In this document: positions 9,157-18,230 of the stretch, one piece after another
How the letters are laid out: each line of letters begins with the position of its first letter
Numbering within the stretch: the stretch's first letter is position 1
Assembly (NCBI RefSeq): GCF_003946245.1
Contig: NZ_RHNN01000006.1
Coordinates: 1 to 64,000 of the forward strand
DNA length: 64,000 bases
Reading direction: 5' to 3'
From: Levilactobacillus cerevisiae
Lineage (GTDB): Bacteria > Bacillota > Bacilli > Lactobacillales > Lactobacillaceae
Program-made: the position numbers and the translations under genes
The notes under the pieces: generated by a model
Told to the model about the DNA's origin: nothing
Databases searched by the model: none
The model's input: only the letters and a program-made list of their open reading frames with translations

Positions 9157-10038
9157 ATGAAACTTGGATTTATTGGATTAGGTATCATGGGTAAGCCAAT
9201 GGCAAAGAATTTGGTTAAGGCGGGTCATGATCTTGTTGTGTTTGACTTCGAAAAAAAAGCTGTCCAAGAGCTGGTTGAAATGGGTGCGGTTGCCGCGACT
9301 TCTGGGAAAGAAGTTGCGCAAGGCTCGGATGTTATTTTCACTATGGTTCCGAACTCCCCAAACGTGGAAGCAGCACTTTTTGATGAGGGTGGGGTTGCTG
9401 AAGGGTTGTCAGCAGGTAAAACCGTTATTGATATGAGCTCAATTAATCCGTTAGCTAGTCAGGGATTTGCCAAACGTCTGGCAGAGCAGCAAGTTGGTTT
9501 CTTGGATGCGCCTGTTTCTGGTGGAGAACCCAAAGCAATCGATGGTTCCATTGCAATCATGGTTGGTGGTGATAAGAATCTGTATGAAAAGAATAAACCG
9601 TTGCTGGAGGTAATTGGTGGCTCAGTAACTTACGTCGGTGCAGTGGGTGCTGGGAATACGACAAAGTTAGCAAACCAAGTTATTGTAGCCTTGAATATTG
9701 CTGCAGTTAGCGAAGGATTTGCCTTGGCTAAAAAGGCTGGGCTTGATCCAAAGATGGTTTTTGATGCGATTCATACTGGTTTAGCTGGTAGCACGGTCAT
9801 GGATGCTAAAGTCCCAATGATGATTGATCGGAATTTCAATCCGGGATTTCGGATTGACTTACACATCAAAGATTTACAAAATGCTTTGGATACGTCACAC
9901 GCTCTAAACGTTGGATTACCATTAACTGCTGAAGTAATGGAAATCTTACAGGTTGTTAAGAATGATGGTAATGGGAGTGATGATCACGCTGCCATTGCTA
10001 AGTTCTATGAAAAAATGAACGACTTGACGATTGATTAA
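9157..10038 (+). CDS. garR: tartronate semialdehyde reductase (2-hydroxy-3-oxopropionate reductase)
   Basis: A 293-residue beta-hydroxyacid dehydrogenase that reduces tartronate semialdehyde to D-glycerate with NAD(P)H. The Rossmann motif GLGIMGKPMAKNL starts at residue 6, the substrate loop DAPVSGGEPKA lies near 120, and the catalytic lysine is in GAGNTTKLANQ near 170. Length and all signature blocks are those of GarR. GAAAGGGG precedes the ATG. Its presence shows that this organism routes hexarates through tartronate semialdehyde, which constrains the role of the DapA-like enzyme two genes downstream. Confidence 0.9.
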   Translation: MKLGFIGLGIMGKPMAKNLVKAGHDLVVFDFEKKAVQELVEMGAVAATSGKEVAQGSDVIFTMVPNSPNVEAALFDEGGVAEGLSAGKTVIDMSSINPLASQGFAKRLAEQQVGFLDAPVSGGEPKAIDGSIAIMVGGDKNLYEKNKPLLEVIGGSVTYVGAVGAGNTTKLANQVIVALNIAAVSEGFALAKKAGLDPKMVFDAIHTGLAGSTVMDAKVPMMIDRNFNPGFRIDLHIKDLQNALDTSHALNVGLPLTAEVMEILQVVKNDGNGSDDHAAIAKFYEKMNDLTID

Positions 10039-10058
10039 CTAAGCGCTATTAGAACTAA

Positions 10059-10087
10059 AAAATGGGATTAATTTGTTATCCCATTTT
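10059..10087 (+). terminator. intra-operon hairpin between garR and gudD
   Basis: AAAATGGGAT pairs with ATCCCATTTT, followed by a short T-rich tract. It is likely a partial terminator or 3' processing stem, since the next gene has no obvious promoter of its own. Confidence 0.65.
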
Positions 10088-10119
10088 CTTTTACCTCAAA
10101 AAGCGAAAGGATGAGCAAT

Positions 10120-11448
10120 ATGTCAGTTCCTAAAATTGTAAAAATGGATGTTTACCCAGTTGCAGGTAAGGACAGTATGCTACTTAACCTAAGCGGGGCT
10201 CATGGACCGTACTTCACACGCAATGTGGTGATATTAACTACTGAGAATGATCAAATTGGAGTTGGTGAGGTTCCTGGCGGGGAGAAAATTACTGAAATTC
10301 TACTAAATTCACGCGACTTAGTAGTTGGTAAAACTCTAGGCGAGTACAAAAGCGTGCTGCAAACAATGCGTGACAAGTTTTCGTACTTAGATGCGGGTGG
10401 CAGAGGACAACAAACTTTTGACCAACGTACGACTATCCATGCTGTTACAGCAGTGGAGGCGGCCTTCCTAGATCTTCTAGGGAAACATTTTCACGTGCCA
10501 GTGGCAGCACTATTGGGCGATGGCCAGGTGAGAGAAAAAATTGATGTTTTAGGCTATCTTTTCTACGTCGGCGATAAATCTAAGACGGACTTAGACTATA
10601 TTACTCATGATGACGCCAGTGATGATTGGGGGCGTGTTCGACGCGAGCCCGCGTTGACGCCAGATGCCATTGTTAAGCAAGCGCAGGCAGCATACAGTCG
10701 GTATGGATTTAAAACCTTCAAACTTAAGGGTGGCGTATTCGATGGTGAACAAGAAGTTGCTGCTATTAAGGCACTGCATGAAGCATTTCCCGAAGCAAAA
10801 CTGGACTTGGATCCTAATGGTGCCTGGTCACTCAAGGATGCCATTCATTATGCGTCAGAACTCGAAGGAATTCTAACATATGCTGAGGATCCTTGTGGTG
10901 CAGAAGAAGGATTTTCCGGTAGAGAAATCTTATCGGAGTTTCGGAAGGCAACATACTTGCCAACTGCTACAAACATGGTAGATACTGATTGGCGCCAAAT
11001 GGCCCATGCTATTGCTCTTGATAGTGTTTCGGTTCCTTTAGCTGATCCTCACTTCTGGACTATGGAAGGATCCGTTCGTGTTGCTCAGATGTGCCATGAA
11101 TTCGGATTGAACTGGGGTATCCACTCAAACAATCATTTTGACATTTCGTTAGCAATGGTGGCAAATACAGCCGCTGCGGCTCCTGGAGATATTTATGCTA
11201 TTGACACCCACTGGATTTGGCAAGATGGTCAAAATCTAACAAAGAATCCATACAAGATTGACGATGGCCAGTTATCCGTGCCAGCTTCGAATGAAGGATT
11301 GGGAGTGGAAATTGACTTAGAGGCGATTAAAGAGGCTAATAAGTTATACGTTGAGAATAATTTGGGCGCCCGTGATGATGCCAAAACTATGCAGTACTTG
11401 ATTCCTAATTGGCAATTTAATCCAAAGCAACCAGCACTGGTTCGTTAA
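10120..11448 (+). CDS. gudD: glucarate dehydratase
   Basis: A 442-residue enolase-superfamily enzyme that dehydrates D-glucarate (and often L-idarate) to 5-keto-4-deoxyglucarate. The catalytic KLK pair lies in [11 protein letters not shown]. Metal ligands are in [15 protein letters not shown] and TNMVDTDW, and the active-site histidine is in [11 protein letters not shown]. All are positioned as in GudD, and the length is close to that of the E. coli enzyme. The start at 10120 leaves AAAGGA at proper spacing; the in-frame ATG nine bases earlier touches that ribosome site. It converges with GarD on the same product, so both hexarates feed one lower pathway. Confidence 0.92.
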   Translation: MSVPKIVKMDVYPVAGKDSMLLNLSGAHGPYFTRNVVILTTENDQIGVGEVPGGEKITEILLNSRDLVVGKTLGEYKSVLQTMRDKFSYLDAGGRGQQTFDQRTTIHAVTAVEAAFLDLLGKHFHVPVAALLGDGQVREKIDVLGYLFYVGDKSKTDLDYITHDDASDDWGRVRREPALTPDAIVKQAQAAYSRYGFKTFKLKGGVFDGEQEVAAIKALHEAFPEAKLDLDPNGAWSLKDAIHYASELEGILTYAEDPCGAEEGFSGREILSEFRKATYLPTATNMVDTDWRQMAHAIALDSVSVPLADPHFWTMEGSVRVAQMCHEFGLNWGIHSNNHFDISLAMVANTAAAAPGDIYAIDTHWIWQDGQNLTKNPYKIDDGQLSVPASNEGLGVEIDLEAIKEANKLYVENNLGARDDAKTMQYLIPNWQFNPKQPALVR

Positions 11449-11466
11449 GAGAAAGGAAAATTAATC

Positions 11467-12372
11467 ATGGATATTAGTAAAATAAAAGGTATAATTGTTC
11501 CACTATTGATCCCTTTTAATGATGACGAGAGTGTGAACGAAACTAAGCTTCGAGAAGTAGTTGATCATGTTATAAATGGTGGTGTGCAAGGAATATTGGC
11601 ATTTGGGAGTAATTCTGAGTTCTATATGCTCACGGACGATGAAATGGCCACTATTTTTAAAGTCATCATTGATGAAACTGACGGTCGAGTTCCAGTTTAT
11701 TTTGGCATGGGACCTATTAGAACCAGTCACGGGGTTAAACTTGCCAAGATGGCTGAAAAATTGGGTGCGGATGGAATTTCGGTGTTGCAACCCATGTTTC
11801 TTAAGCCAACGGATAAAGAATTGTACGGACATTTTAAGCGGATTGCTAGCGCGGTTCCCAATTTGCCGATGCTGTTATACAATAATCCCCGAGTAGGATA
11901 TCGCCTGAATGCGTCTTTAGTTAGTGACTTGGCACATGATGTTGAGAACGTTGTTGGTGTTAAGGATTCAAGCGGTGATATGACTTACTTTAGTGAAGTC
12001 GTCCGGATGACTCAGGACATTGACTTTCATGCGTTTACTGGCAAAGATACATTGATTTTCTTAGGGCTTTGTGCCGGTTCATATGGGAGTGTTTGTTCGA
12101 CAGCCAATGGGCTAGTAAATGAAGTTGTTGATATCTATGATAAATTTGAAGACGGTGACTATGTGGGGTCACGAAAAGCACAGTATCGGTTTAATCCTGC
12201 GCGACTGGTTCAGAATAACGCCAGCTTCCCTGTTGCGACTAAGGATATGGCCAATTTATTAGGAATGAATGTTGGCAACCCGATGTTACCAAGCTTACCT
12301 TCGAGCGGTGAAGTACTTGATGACATGAAGATTGAAATTAATAAATTAGTGGGGTTTGAGACCACGAATTGA
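11467..12372 (+). CDS. DapA-family (class I) lyase, probable 5-keto-4-deoxyglucarate aldolase
   Basis: A 301-residue member of the dihydrodipicolinate synthase/N-acetylneuraminate lyase superfamily. The YNNP tyrosine is near residue 138 and the Schiff-base lysine near 166 in GVKDSSGD. The GSNSEF segment (47-52) replaces the usual GTTGE loop. Characterised relatives include 5-dehydro-4-deoxyglucarate dehydratase, which gives 2-oxoglutarate semialdehyde. Here GarR and glycerate kinase flank it and no semialdehyde dehydrogenase is present. Cleavage to pyruvate plus tartronate semialdehyde, in place of the missing GarL, is therefore the more coherent job. That assignment is inference. Confidence 0.8.
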   Translation: MDISKIKGIIVPLLIPFNDDESVNETKLREVVDHVINGGVQGILAFGSNSEFYMLTDDEMATIFKVIIDETDGRVPVYFGMGPIRTSHGVKLAKMAEKLGADGISVLQPMFLKPTDKELYGHFKRIASAVPNLPMLLYNNPRVGYRLNASLVSDLAHDVENVVGVKDSSGDMTYFSEVVRMTQDIDFHAFTGKDTLIFLGLCAGSYGSVCSTANGLVNEVVDIYDKFEDGDYVGSRKAQYRFNPARLVQNNASFPVATKDMANLLGMNVGNPMLPSLPSSGEVLDDMKIEINKLVGFETTN

Positions 12373-12382
12373 GGTTTTTCTT

Positions 12383-13543
12383 ATGACTAGGGTACTGATT
12401 GCATCAGATTCTTTTAAAGGAAGCGCCACATCAGTTGAGGTGGCAGATTATATTGCCACAGGGGCCCATCAAGCTGACCCAACAATTCAAGTGACGACTG
12501 TTCCTATTGCTGATGGCGGTGAGGGGACTGTCACCAGTGTTTTGACAGCAGTTGGTGGCAAAATTCAGAACGAAGCGGTTATGGGACCTTTGGGAAATAA
12601 TGTGATAGCTCATTGGGGGATGATCGATGAAGAGACGGCTATTATTGAGGTTGCTGAGGCGGCAGGGCTAAATTTGGCCAAAGGTGATCTTGATCCGTTG
12701 CTAACGACGACCTATGGTGTTGGTCAGCTAATTCACTCAGCGCTGAATCATGGCGCTTCGAAAATTTATATTGGTCTTGGTGGCAGTGCAACCAATGACG
12801 GTGGGGTTGGCATGGCACAAGCATTGGGCGCACATTTCTACGACGCTACTAATCAAGAATTACCATTGGGTGGTTTTGGCCTATTACAGTTAGACCATGT
12901 TGATTTATGTGGAATGGATAGTCGGTTGGCAGAAACAACTATTATTGGGTTGACGGATGTCGGAAACCCACTAACAGGTCCTCAAGGGGCATCAGCTATT
13001 TTTGGTCCTCAAAAAGGTGCTGATACAGAGAAAGTGCATTTGCTGGATAGTGGCTTGGGTCATTTAAATCAAGTTTTGAAGCAACATCAAAGGCTTGATT
13101 GTGCTGAAGTCGCGGGCTCAGGGGCCGCTGGCGGAACAGGGTTTGGAATTCTCGTATTTTTGGGTGGACACCTAGAGTCAGGAATTGACCAAATCATTCA
13201 GCTGACACAGCTTGATGATCAGATTTCTAAAGTGGACTTAGTTATTACGGGTGAGGGCCAGATTGATGGTCAGTCTCTTATGGGAAAAGCACCAATTGGT
13301 GTTACTCGCTTGGCTAAAAAACATGGTTTACCAGTGATTTTAATTGCAGGTAGTATTGGAGAAAACATTCGAACTGTGTATGATGCTGGCGTTGATCTTG
13401 TTCTCTCTTCGACGGTATCACCAATGTCTGTCGATCAAGCCATTCATAATGTACGCCCCTTACTAACGCAGGCGGGCTATACTGCAATGAAGTCATTTAA
13501 TCTAAATCATATGTTACGTCAGGAGTCGTCACTCAGTAAGTGA
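12383..13543 (+). CDS. garK: glycerate kinase (GarK/GlxK family)
   Basis: Phosphorylates D-glycerate, delivering hexarate carbon to lower glycolysis. The 386-residue product opens with VLIASDSFKGSATSVEVADY and PIADGGEGT, both hallmarks of this kinase family. It also has GLGGSATNDGGVGMAQALG near 130 and GSGAAGGTGFG, TGEGQIDGQ and GKAPIGV further on. The ATG at 12383 is chosen over an upstream in-frame start inside the preceding gene, because GAGG lies 8 bases before it. It is the last gene of the operon, followed by a strong terminator. Confidence 0.9.
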   Translation: MTRVLIASDSFKGSATSVEVADYIATGAHQADPTIQVTTVPIADGGEGTVTSVLTAVGGKIQNEAVMGPLGNNVIAHWGMIDEETAIIEVAEAAGLNLAKGDLDPLLTTTYGVGQLIHSALNHGASKIYIGLGGSATNDGGVGMAQALGAHFYDATNQELPLGGFGLLQLDHVDLCGMDSRLAETTIIGLTDVGNPLTGPQGASAIFGPQKGADTEKVHLLDSGLGHLNQVLKQHQRLDCAEVAGSGAAGGTGFGILVFLGGHLESGIDQIIQLTQLDDQISKVDLVITGEGQIDGQSLMGKAPIGVTRLAKKHGLPVILIAGSIGENIRTVYDAGVDLVLSSTVSPMSVDQAIHNVRPLLTQAGYTAMKSFNLNHMLRQESSLSK

Positions 13544-13620
13544 ATTCCGTGTCACGGAGTGCTTCAGATAGCGGTTGAAACAGTAGGACCTTTTAGTGAA
13601 AGAAGATTGCTGTAAGTTAA

Positions 13621-13671
13621 AATAACCTGGGAAATATCGGATACCGTTGATATTTCCCAGGTTATTTTCGT
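13621..13671 (+). terminator. terminator of the hexarate operon
   Basis: Eighteen-base perfect arms (13621-13638 and 13649-13666) are followed by TTTT. The stem is one of the strongest in the window. Confidence 0.9.
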
Positions 13672-13740
13672 ATAATTGAACAAAAGGCTTGCTAGTTACG
13701 CGGCGTCATCCGCTATAACTAGACTCAGGAGGTGAGATCC

Positions 13741-14472
13741 ATGCCAACATACACGACGGGAGAATTGGCCAAGCTGGCCGGCGTTTCTGTGCGGACGCTG
13801 CAGTACTATGATCAAAAGCACGTGTTAACCCCCCGCACAATTTCAGACGGTGGCCGCCGGATTTATGGCGACGCCGACTATGAACGTTTGAAATTGATTT
13901 TGTTACTGAAAAGTCTGGGGCTGAAGCTGGCGGCGATTCAAGAAATTTTGACCAGCGACAACGGCCAACAGGTTTTGACGCTTCTGCTGGCGGAACAGGC
14001 CAAACGGCTGACGCACGACCGGGACGTGGTAACCGCCCAGTTACGGTCGGTAGCGGCGGTCCAGAAGAGCTTGGCCGGCGCGACCAATTTATCCCTCAAA
14101 TCCATTCAGGACATGGATCGACTCATGGAAAACCATCGTCGTTTGAAACAAGTACGCGTGAAATTAGTTAGCGGCGGCCTGGTCATGGATGCCTTGGAAG
14201 TTGCCGGATTGGTTTATTCCTGGCAGACGGGCAACTGGTGGGTCTTCGGTGGCACCATGGTGGTTGCCGTCATCGTGGCCACCTGGTTGATGCGCGGGTA
14301 CATGCGCGCCGTAGCCTACGTCTGCCCAAATTGTCAGACGACCTTTCAACCGCGGTTCTGGGCGGCATTCTGGGCTGGCCACAATCCGCGAGCGCGTAAG
14401 CTGACCTGTCCCCACTGTGGTCAGAAGGCCTACTGCATCGAAGTATTTGCTAATCCGGACCAGGTGAAATAA
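13741..14472 (+). CDS. MerR-family regulator with membrane segment and zinc ribbon
   Basis: A 243-residue protein. Residues 3-70 form a MerR winged helix (YTTGELAKLAGVSVRTLQYYD), followed by a coiled-coil-like stretch to about 130. Two hydrophobic helices (about 150-190) come next, and a C-terminal ribbon has CPNC and CPHC pairs. This membrane-linked zinc-ribbon form differs from soluble effector-binding MerR proteins; the signal sensed is unknown. AGGAGGTGA overlaps the nearby GTG, which decides for the ATG at 13741. The arginase-family gene follows after 47 bases on the same strand, so they may share a transcript. Confidence 0.8.
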   Translation: MPTYTTGELAKLAGVSVRTLQYYDQKHVLTPRTISDGGRRIYGDADYERLKLILLLKSLGLKLAAIQEILTSDNGQQVLTLLLAEQAKRLTHDRDVVTAQLRSVAAVQKSLAGATNLSLKSIQDMDRLMENHRRLKQVRVKLVSGGLVMDALEVAGLVYSWQTGNWWVFGGTMVVAVIVATWLMRGYMRAVAYVCPNCQTTFQPRFWAAFWAGHNPRARKLTCPHCGQKAYCIEVFANPDQVK

Positions 14473-14519
14473 ACTATGGGTAGTTAGTTATTTCACAAAT
14501 GGAAGGGTGGCAGTTTCTC

Positions 14520-15386
14520 ATGACGAAGCAACGAACAGTTCGGTTGATTTTACCGCAGTGGCAAGGTGGGGCGAACCCCGACTACCTCTTTGGCGCGCAG
14601 CTTCTGGCGGCCGTGTTACCACCGGATACTGCGGCGGAAACGATTCACGTGCCGGTGGCCGAGACCAGTGAGCACAACACCGCGGCGGATGGCGTCGATG
14701 GCAAACCGGTCCTGTTGAAACAGATGGCGGAGACCCGGTCGATCCTGGCCGTCAAGCACCCCGATCGCGTCATCACGGCCGGCGGGGACTGTTCCATTTC
14801 AGAGGCGCCCTTCGATTATCTGAGTGGCAAGTACGGGGAACACTTCGGCGTGATTTGGCTGGACGTGCACCCGGACATCGCCGACCCCAGCACCTCGCAT
14901 CACCTACATGAAATGGTGGTTGCGGACTTACTGGGCAAAGGGGAGCCTGATTTCAGCCGGGCGGTGAAGAACCCCCTGTTGCCACGCCAAATTATGTACG
15001 CCGGACTGGACCACGCAGCGTTGCGGCCGATGGATCAGTCGGTCGACACCCTGGGCATCCGTTACGCCACCCCGGAAGACATCGCCAGCGACAGTCAGTC
15101 CGTATTGGATTGGCTAGCGGCGGAAAAGATCGACCACGTGGCCGTGCACTTTGACTTAGACGCGCTCACGCCAGCGGATTTCCGGTCCATTTTGCCAGCG
15201 CAACCCAACACGGACGTGAACGATTTTGGCGCAGCCGTGGGGCAACTGGCCCTACGACAAGTGGTGCGCTTGATGCGCGATGTCAGTGCCCACACGGATG
15301 TGGTGGGCTTCAGCATTGCCGAGCACATGCCGTGGGATGCCATCAATTTGCGAAATGCCCTGAGCGAGATTAGCATTTTTAAGTAA
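14520..15386 (+). CDS. arginase/agmatinase/formiminoglutamase-family hydrolase with Cys variant
   Basis: A 288-residue ureohydrolase-fold protein. Metal-ligand blocks are recognisable: GGDCS (residues 88-92), DVHPD (115-119) and HFDLDAL (210-216). The first ligand, normally the histidine of GGDHS, is cysteine 91. The final block lacks the usual SxDxDxxDP form. It may hydrolyse an amidino or formimino compound, or it may have lost metal-dependent activity; sequence alone cannot decide. The ATG at 14520 fits the GGAAGGG tract better than the ATG seven codons earlier. A subfamily A repeat and a terminator follow. Confidence 0.75.
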   Translation: MTKQRTVRLILPQWQGGANPDYLFGAQLLAAVLPPDTAAETIHVPVAETSEHNTAADGVDGKPVLLKQMAETRSILAVKHPDRVITAGGDCSISEAPFDYLSGKYGEHFGVIWLDVHPDIADPSTSHHLHEMVVADLLGKGEPDFSRAVKNPLLPRQIMYAGLDHAALRPMDQSVDTLGIRYATPEDIASDSQSVLDWLAAEKIDHVAVHFDLDALTPADFRSILPAQPNTDVNDFGAAVGQLALRQVVRLMRDVSAHTDVVGFSIAEHMPWDAINLRNALSEISIFK

Positions 15387-15446
15387 AAAATTGCGAAAGA
15401 AAATCCAGCTAACAAAGGACTAAACAACTAGATTAGGTGAAAATTG

Positions 15447-15631
15447 CCACCTGCGGCTGCCAGAGATTCCGGCGTCTGTGGGGACCGCCTGCGGCCTGAG
15501 GAGCGGTCCTCTGGCTCGGTTTGAAGCCTGTCAAAGTTCGCCAGTCTCCAAACGCGTCCCACGACGTAACCTGAGAAGACCGCTCAGCTAACGTCGTCGA
15601 CACAGCTGCCTCCATCTCTGGCCTCCTCCGG
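15447..15631 (-). repeat. dispersed structured repeat, subfamily A copy 1
   Basis: An approximately 185-base intergenic element, here in reverse orientation. Closing arms CCAGAGAT (15460-15467) and ATCTCTGG (15614-15621) pair. Inside are the conserved CAGCTGTGTCGA box, a long hairpin ending in GGGACG, a second hairpin with TTTGGAG/CTTCAAA, and the CCCCACAG box. The reading frame running through it is a by-product of the repeat. Confidence 0.8.
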
Positions 15632-15796
15632 TTAGAACAGTTTTTCGCCATTATTTTAATGGCAATCATCGCTGGACTGGCGACTTTCAGCCACAATAAG
15701 TGATGACTGTCTACGGAGGCTTAACTTTGAAAAGAGGCCATCAGCAGGTTTAGATAATGTCGCCGCTAAGGCGTTTAATAAAAAGTTCCGAAAGAA

Positions 15797-15835
15797 AATC
15801 CCGACTACGCCAAATTGGCAGTCGGGATTTTTTAG
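15797..15835. terminator. bidirectional terminator beside ssuB
   Basis: AATCCCGACT and AGTCGGGATT pair, with T on one side and A on the other. It ends the minus-strand ssuCB operon. Confidence 0.85.
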
Positions 15836-16570
15836 TTAGGCGTTCAGTTCTTCCTTGTCATGCAAAATGGCTGCCAAGACATTCTCGGCCACCACCCCAA
15901 CTTGGCCAGCATCGTGGCGGTCGGCGGGGCCCGTGAACTCCGCGTAGTTGGTTTCGTGTTTCATGACGACGATTCTGTCAGCCATCCGGGCCGCCTCGTT
16001 GACGTCGTGGGTGACCAGCACGGTGGTCAGTTCCTGTTGCTCACAGATGTGCAAAATCAGGTCCTGCATCTTCCGGCGGGTCAGGGCATCCAGGGCGCCG
16101 AGGGGTTCGTCCAACAGTAGGACTTGCGGGTGCGACATTAGCGCACGGGCCAAGGCGACCCGTTGCTTCTGCCCACCAGACAGCTGGTTGGGGAAGTGTT
16201 GCGCGTAGTCGTCCAGACCGACCAGGTGGAGCAACTTTTTGGCTTCGGCCTGTTGCGTGGTGTCGTGGCTCTTGAAGGACAGATTATCGAGCACCGTCAT
16301 CCACGGTAACAGCCGGTCTTCTTGGAACATCATGCGGATCACGACCTGGGATTCTTCGCGCGTTTGGTGGTTGAACAGGACTTGGCCACGGGTCGGCGTT
16401 TCCAGGTTCGCAATCATTCGCAGTAGGGTACTTTTCCCGCCACCACTCATGCCGACCATCGCCAGGAATTCGCCGGGCTCAATGTTAAAACTGACATCGC
16501 TCAAAGCGGTCAACTCGCCGTAGTCCTTACCAATGTGATCAATCGTAATTTCAGGTTTCGTGTCGGCCAT
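15836..16570 (-). CDS. SsuB/TauB-type ABC transporter ATP-binding protein
   Basis: A 244-residue nucleotide-binding subunit for a NitT/TauT-class importer. Walker A is GMSGGGKST near residue 40, and the Q-loop FQEDRLLPW follows. The signature is LSGGQKQR, Walker B VLLLDEPLGALD, and the H-loop is in LVTHDVNEA. The gene directly abuts the permease gene with a one-base overlap. No binding protein is encoded beside it; the SsuA-like protein at 3108-4097 is the only candidate in the window. Substrate could be a sulfonate, nitrate, thiamine precursor or similar small ion. Confidence 0.88.
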   Translation of the reverse strand: MADTKPEITIDHIGKDYGELTALSDVSFNIEPGEFLAMVGMSGGGKSTLLRMIANLETPTRGQVLFNHQTREESQVVIRMMFQEDRLLPWMTVLDNLSFKSHDTTQQAEAKKLLHLVGLDDYAQHFPNQLSGGQKQRVALARALMSHPQVLLLDEPLGALDALTRRKMQDLILHICEQQELTTVLVTHDVNEAARMADRIVVMKHETNYAEFTGPADRHDAGQVGVVAENVLAAILHDKEELNA

Positions 16571-17391
16571 TATTTGCCACTCCTTCCCAGCGTTTGCCAG
16601 TCCAGGAAGAGCGTTTCAAAACTCTTGGCGACGAGGTCGGAAATTTTCCCGAGGATGGCGTAAATGACGATACACAAGATGACGGTTTCCATGTCGACGA
16701 AGTCTTCGGCGTTGGTCGACATGTAGCCGATACCGGAGTTGGCGGAAATGGTTTCGGCCACAATCAAGGTGGTCCACATCACGCCAAGGGCGTAGCGGAC
16801 ACCGACTAGGACTTGGGGCAAGGCCGCCGGAAAGATAATTTTCTGAAATAATTGCCGGTTGGACATGTCGTAGGACTTACCCATTTCAATCAGGTCGGGG
16901 TCGACGTTGCGAATCCCGTTGAACGTGTTGATGTAGACGGGAAACATGGTTCCGATGGCCACCAGGGAAATCTTGGCGGACTCGTTGATGCCTAGCCAGA
17001 TGATGATGAGCGGAATCAGGGCCAGGTGGGGAATGTTCCGGACCATTTGGATCGAGGAGTCAAACAGTAGGCGTGCCGTGTTGGACATCCCGTTGAGAAA
17101 GCCCAGGATGAGGCCGAGGCCACCGCCGATAATCAGGCCAAGGGTGGCCCGGTAGAGACTGATGCTCATATTTTTGGGAAGTTCACCGGTCTTGGTGAGC
17201 GTGATGCCGTCCTGCAACACGGCCCAGGGGGAGGGCAAAATGTTGCTGGACAGCCAGCCCATGCTACTGCTGAGTTGCCAGATGACAACGACTAGCACGG
17301 GGATGAGGAAAGGTAAGAAGCCCTTGTAGGAAAAGGACCGCGTTTTCGCTTTCGGGGGAAGCGCGGGGGACAGTGTTGCTGATTTTTGCAT
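16570..17391 (-). CDS. SsuC/TauC-type ABC transporter permease
   Basis: A 273-residue BPD-type permease with a cytoplasmic N terminus and about six membrane helices. The coupling EAA loop is recognisable as MGKSYDMSNRQLFQKIIFPA, which contacts the ATPase. A perfect AGGAGG precedes the ATG. It is first in a two-gene minus-strand operon with the ATPase. No riboswitch or operator was recognised in the roughly 290 bases upstream. Confidence 0.87.
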   Translation of the reverse strand: MQKSATLSPALPPKAKTRSFSYKGFLPFLIPVLVVVIWQLSSSMGWLSSNILPSPWAVLQDGITLTKTGELPKNMSISLYRATLGLIIGGGLGLILGFLNGMSNTARLLFDSSIQMVRNIPHLALIPLIIIWLGINESAKISLVAIGTMFPVYINTFNGIRNVDPDLIEMGKSYDMSNRQLFQKIIFPAALPQVLVGVRYALGVMWTTLIVAETISANSGIGYMSTNAEDFVDMETVILCIVIYAILGKISDLVAKSFETLFLDWQTLGRSGK

Positions 17392-17642
17392 TGGGGGAGC
17401 CTCCTAGGCAGATTGGACAACGTTTGGCGGCAAAAGGGCCCACCGCCGTAACTCTAAGGGTAGTGTACAAGTAATTCGGCCCCGCAACTATTGGCCTTTC
17501 CTAAGTGTTAAATAAGAATCTCTTAGGAAACGGTTACATTTTTGGCGTGCACTGGTCGTCGTCAAGGTGGCGGCGCTGGAGTTGGCAGGGTTGTGTTCAT
17601 TGTTGTGACTTGCCCGGGGGTAGATAAATTTGGACATATCAA

Positions 17643-17670
17643 AGAGGCTACAACCGTGGTCGTAGCCTCT
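17643..17670 (-). terminator. terminator after the toxin-antitoxin cluster
   Basis: AGAGGCTAC pairs with GTAGCCTCT just past the end of the second antitoxin gene. Read on the minus strand, a short T-rich tract follows. Confidence 0.6.
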
Positions 17671-17682
17671 CGGGGGTCAGTC

Positions 17683-18188
17683 TTATTCGGTTAAATCAAG
17701 CTTAGCAAACAGCGCCGTCGAATCAATCTGGTTCGCGTCAGCCCGGGCGACAATCAAGGCTCGGTGTTGCTGGATCAGCGTTCGCAGGCTCGTTGGTTGC
17801 GACAAAAGCCGTAGCGCAATTTCCTGGGGATAGGACTGGAGTTGCAGATGCTGCTCAATGCGGGTGAGAATTTTTAATGGCAGGTCAAGCACTAAGGCGG
17901 CTTCGGGCAGAGTTAGTTCCAACTTTTCTCGGGCGGCAGTGATTTCGGCCGGGAAAAGGAATCCGAACTTTTGCCGGTAGAGGTGGTAGTCCGCGTCGAA
18001 ATTAATATTAATCTCATCCAGCGGTTCTAAATAGTTGGCAGAGTCGTAAATATCAGCGCCCGCGGGAACCCAGTAGCGGTGGGTGTTTTCCAAAGGATCG
18101 CCCCCAATTATATCCGTTTCCGTAAGATCATGTAGGCGACGTCGTTGTTCATGATGTCGGTCGTGGTTGTGTGGCCAATAATTTTCAT
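17683..18188 (-). pseudogene. frameshifted second MqsA-like antitoxin
   Basis: A paralogue of the antitoxin at 18231-18758. An ATG at 18188 with AGG upstream opens MKIIGHTT, just as the intact copy opens MPKIIGHTT, but that frame stops after 26 codons. The rest of the homology, from about LTETDIIGG through NTHRYWVPAG to the C terminus, lies in another frame and stays open to 17683. The shift falls roughly between 18145 and 18165. A TTG at 18093 could still start a 136-residue product containing the helix-turn-helix part (LTLPEAALVLDLP), so a shortened protein is possible. Confidence 0.65.
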
Positions 18189-18230
18189 TTGAGACCTACT
18201 TTCTTTGCCAGGTGGTCAGGAGCCAATCAA

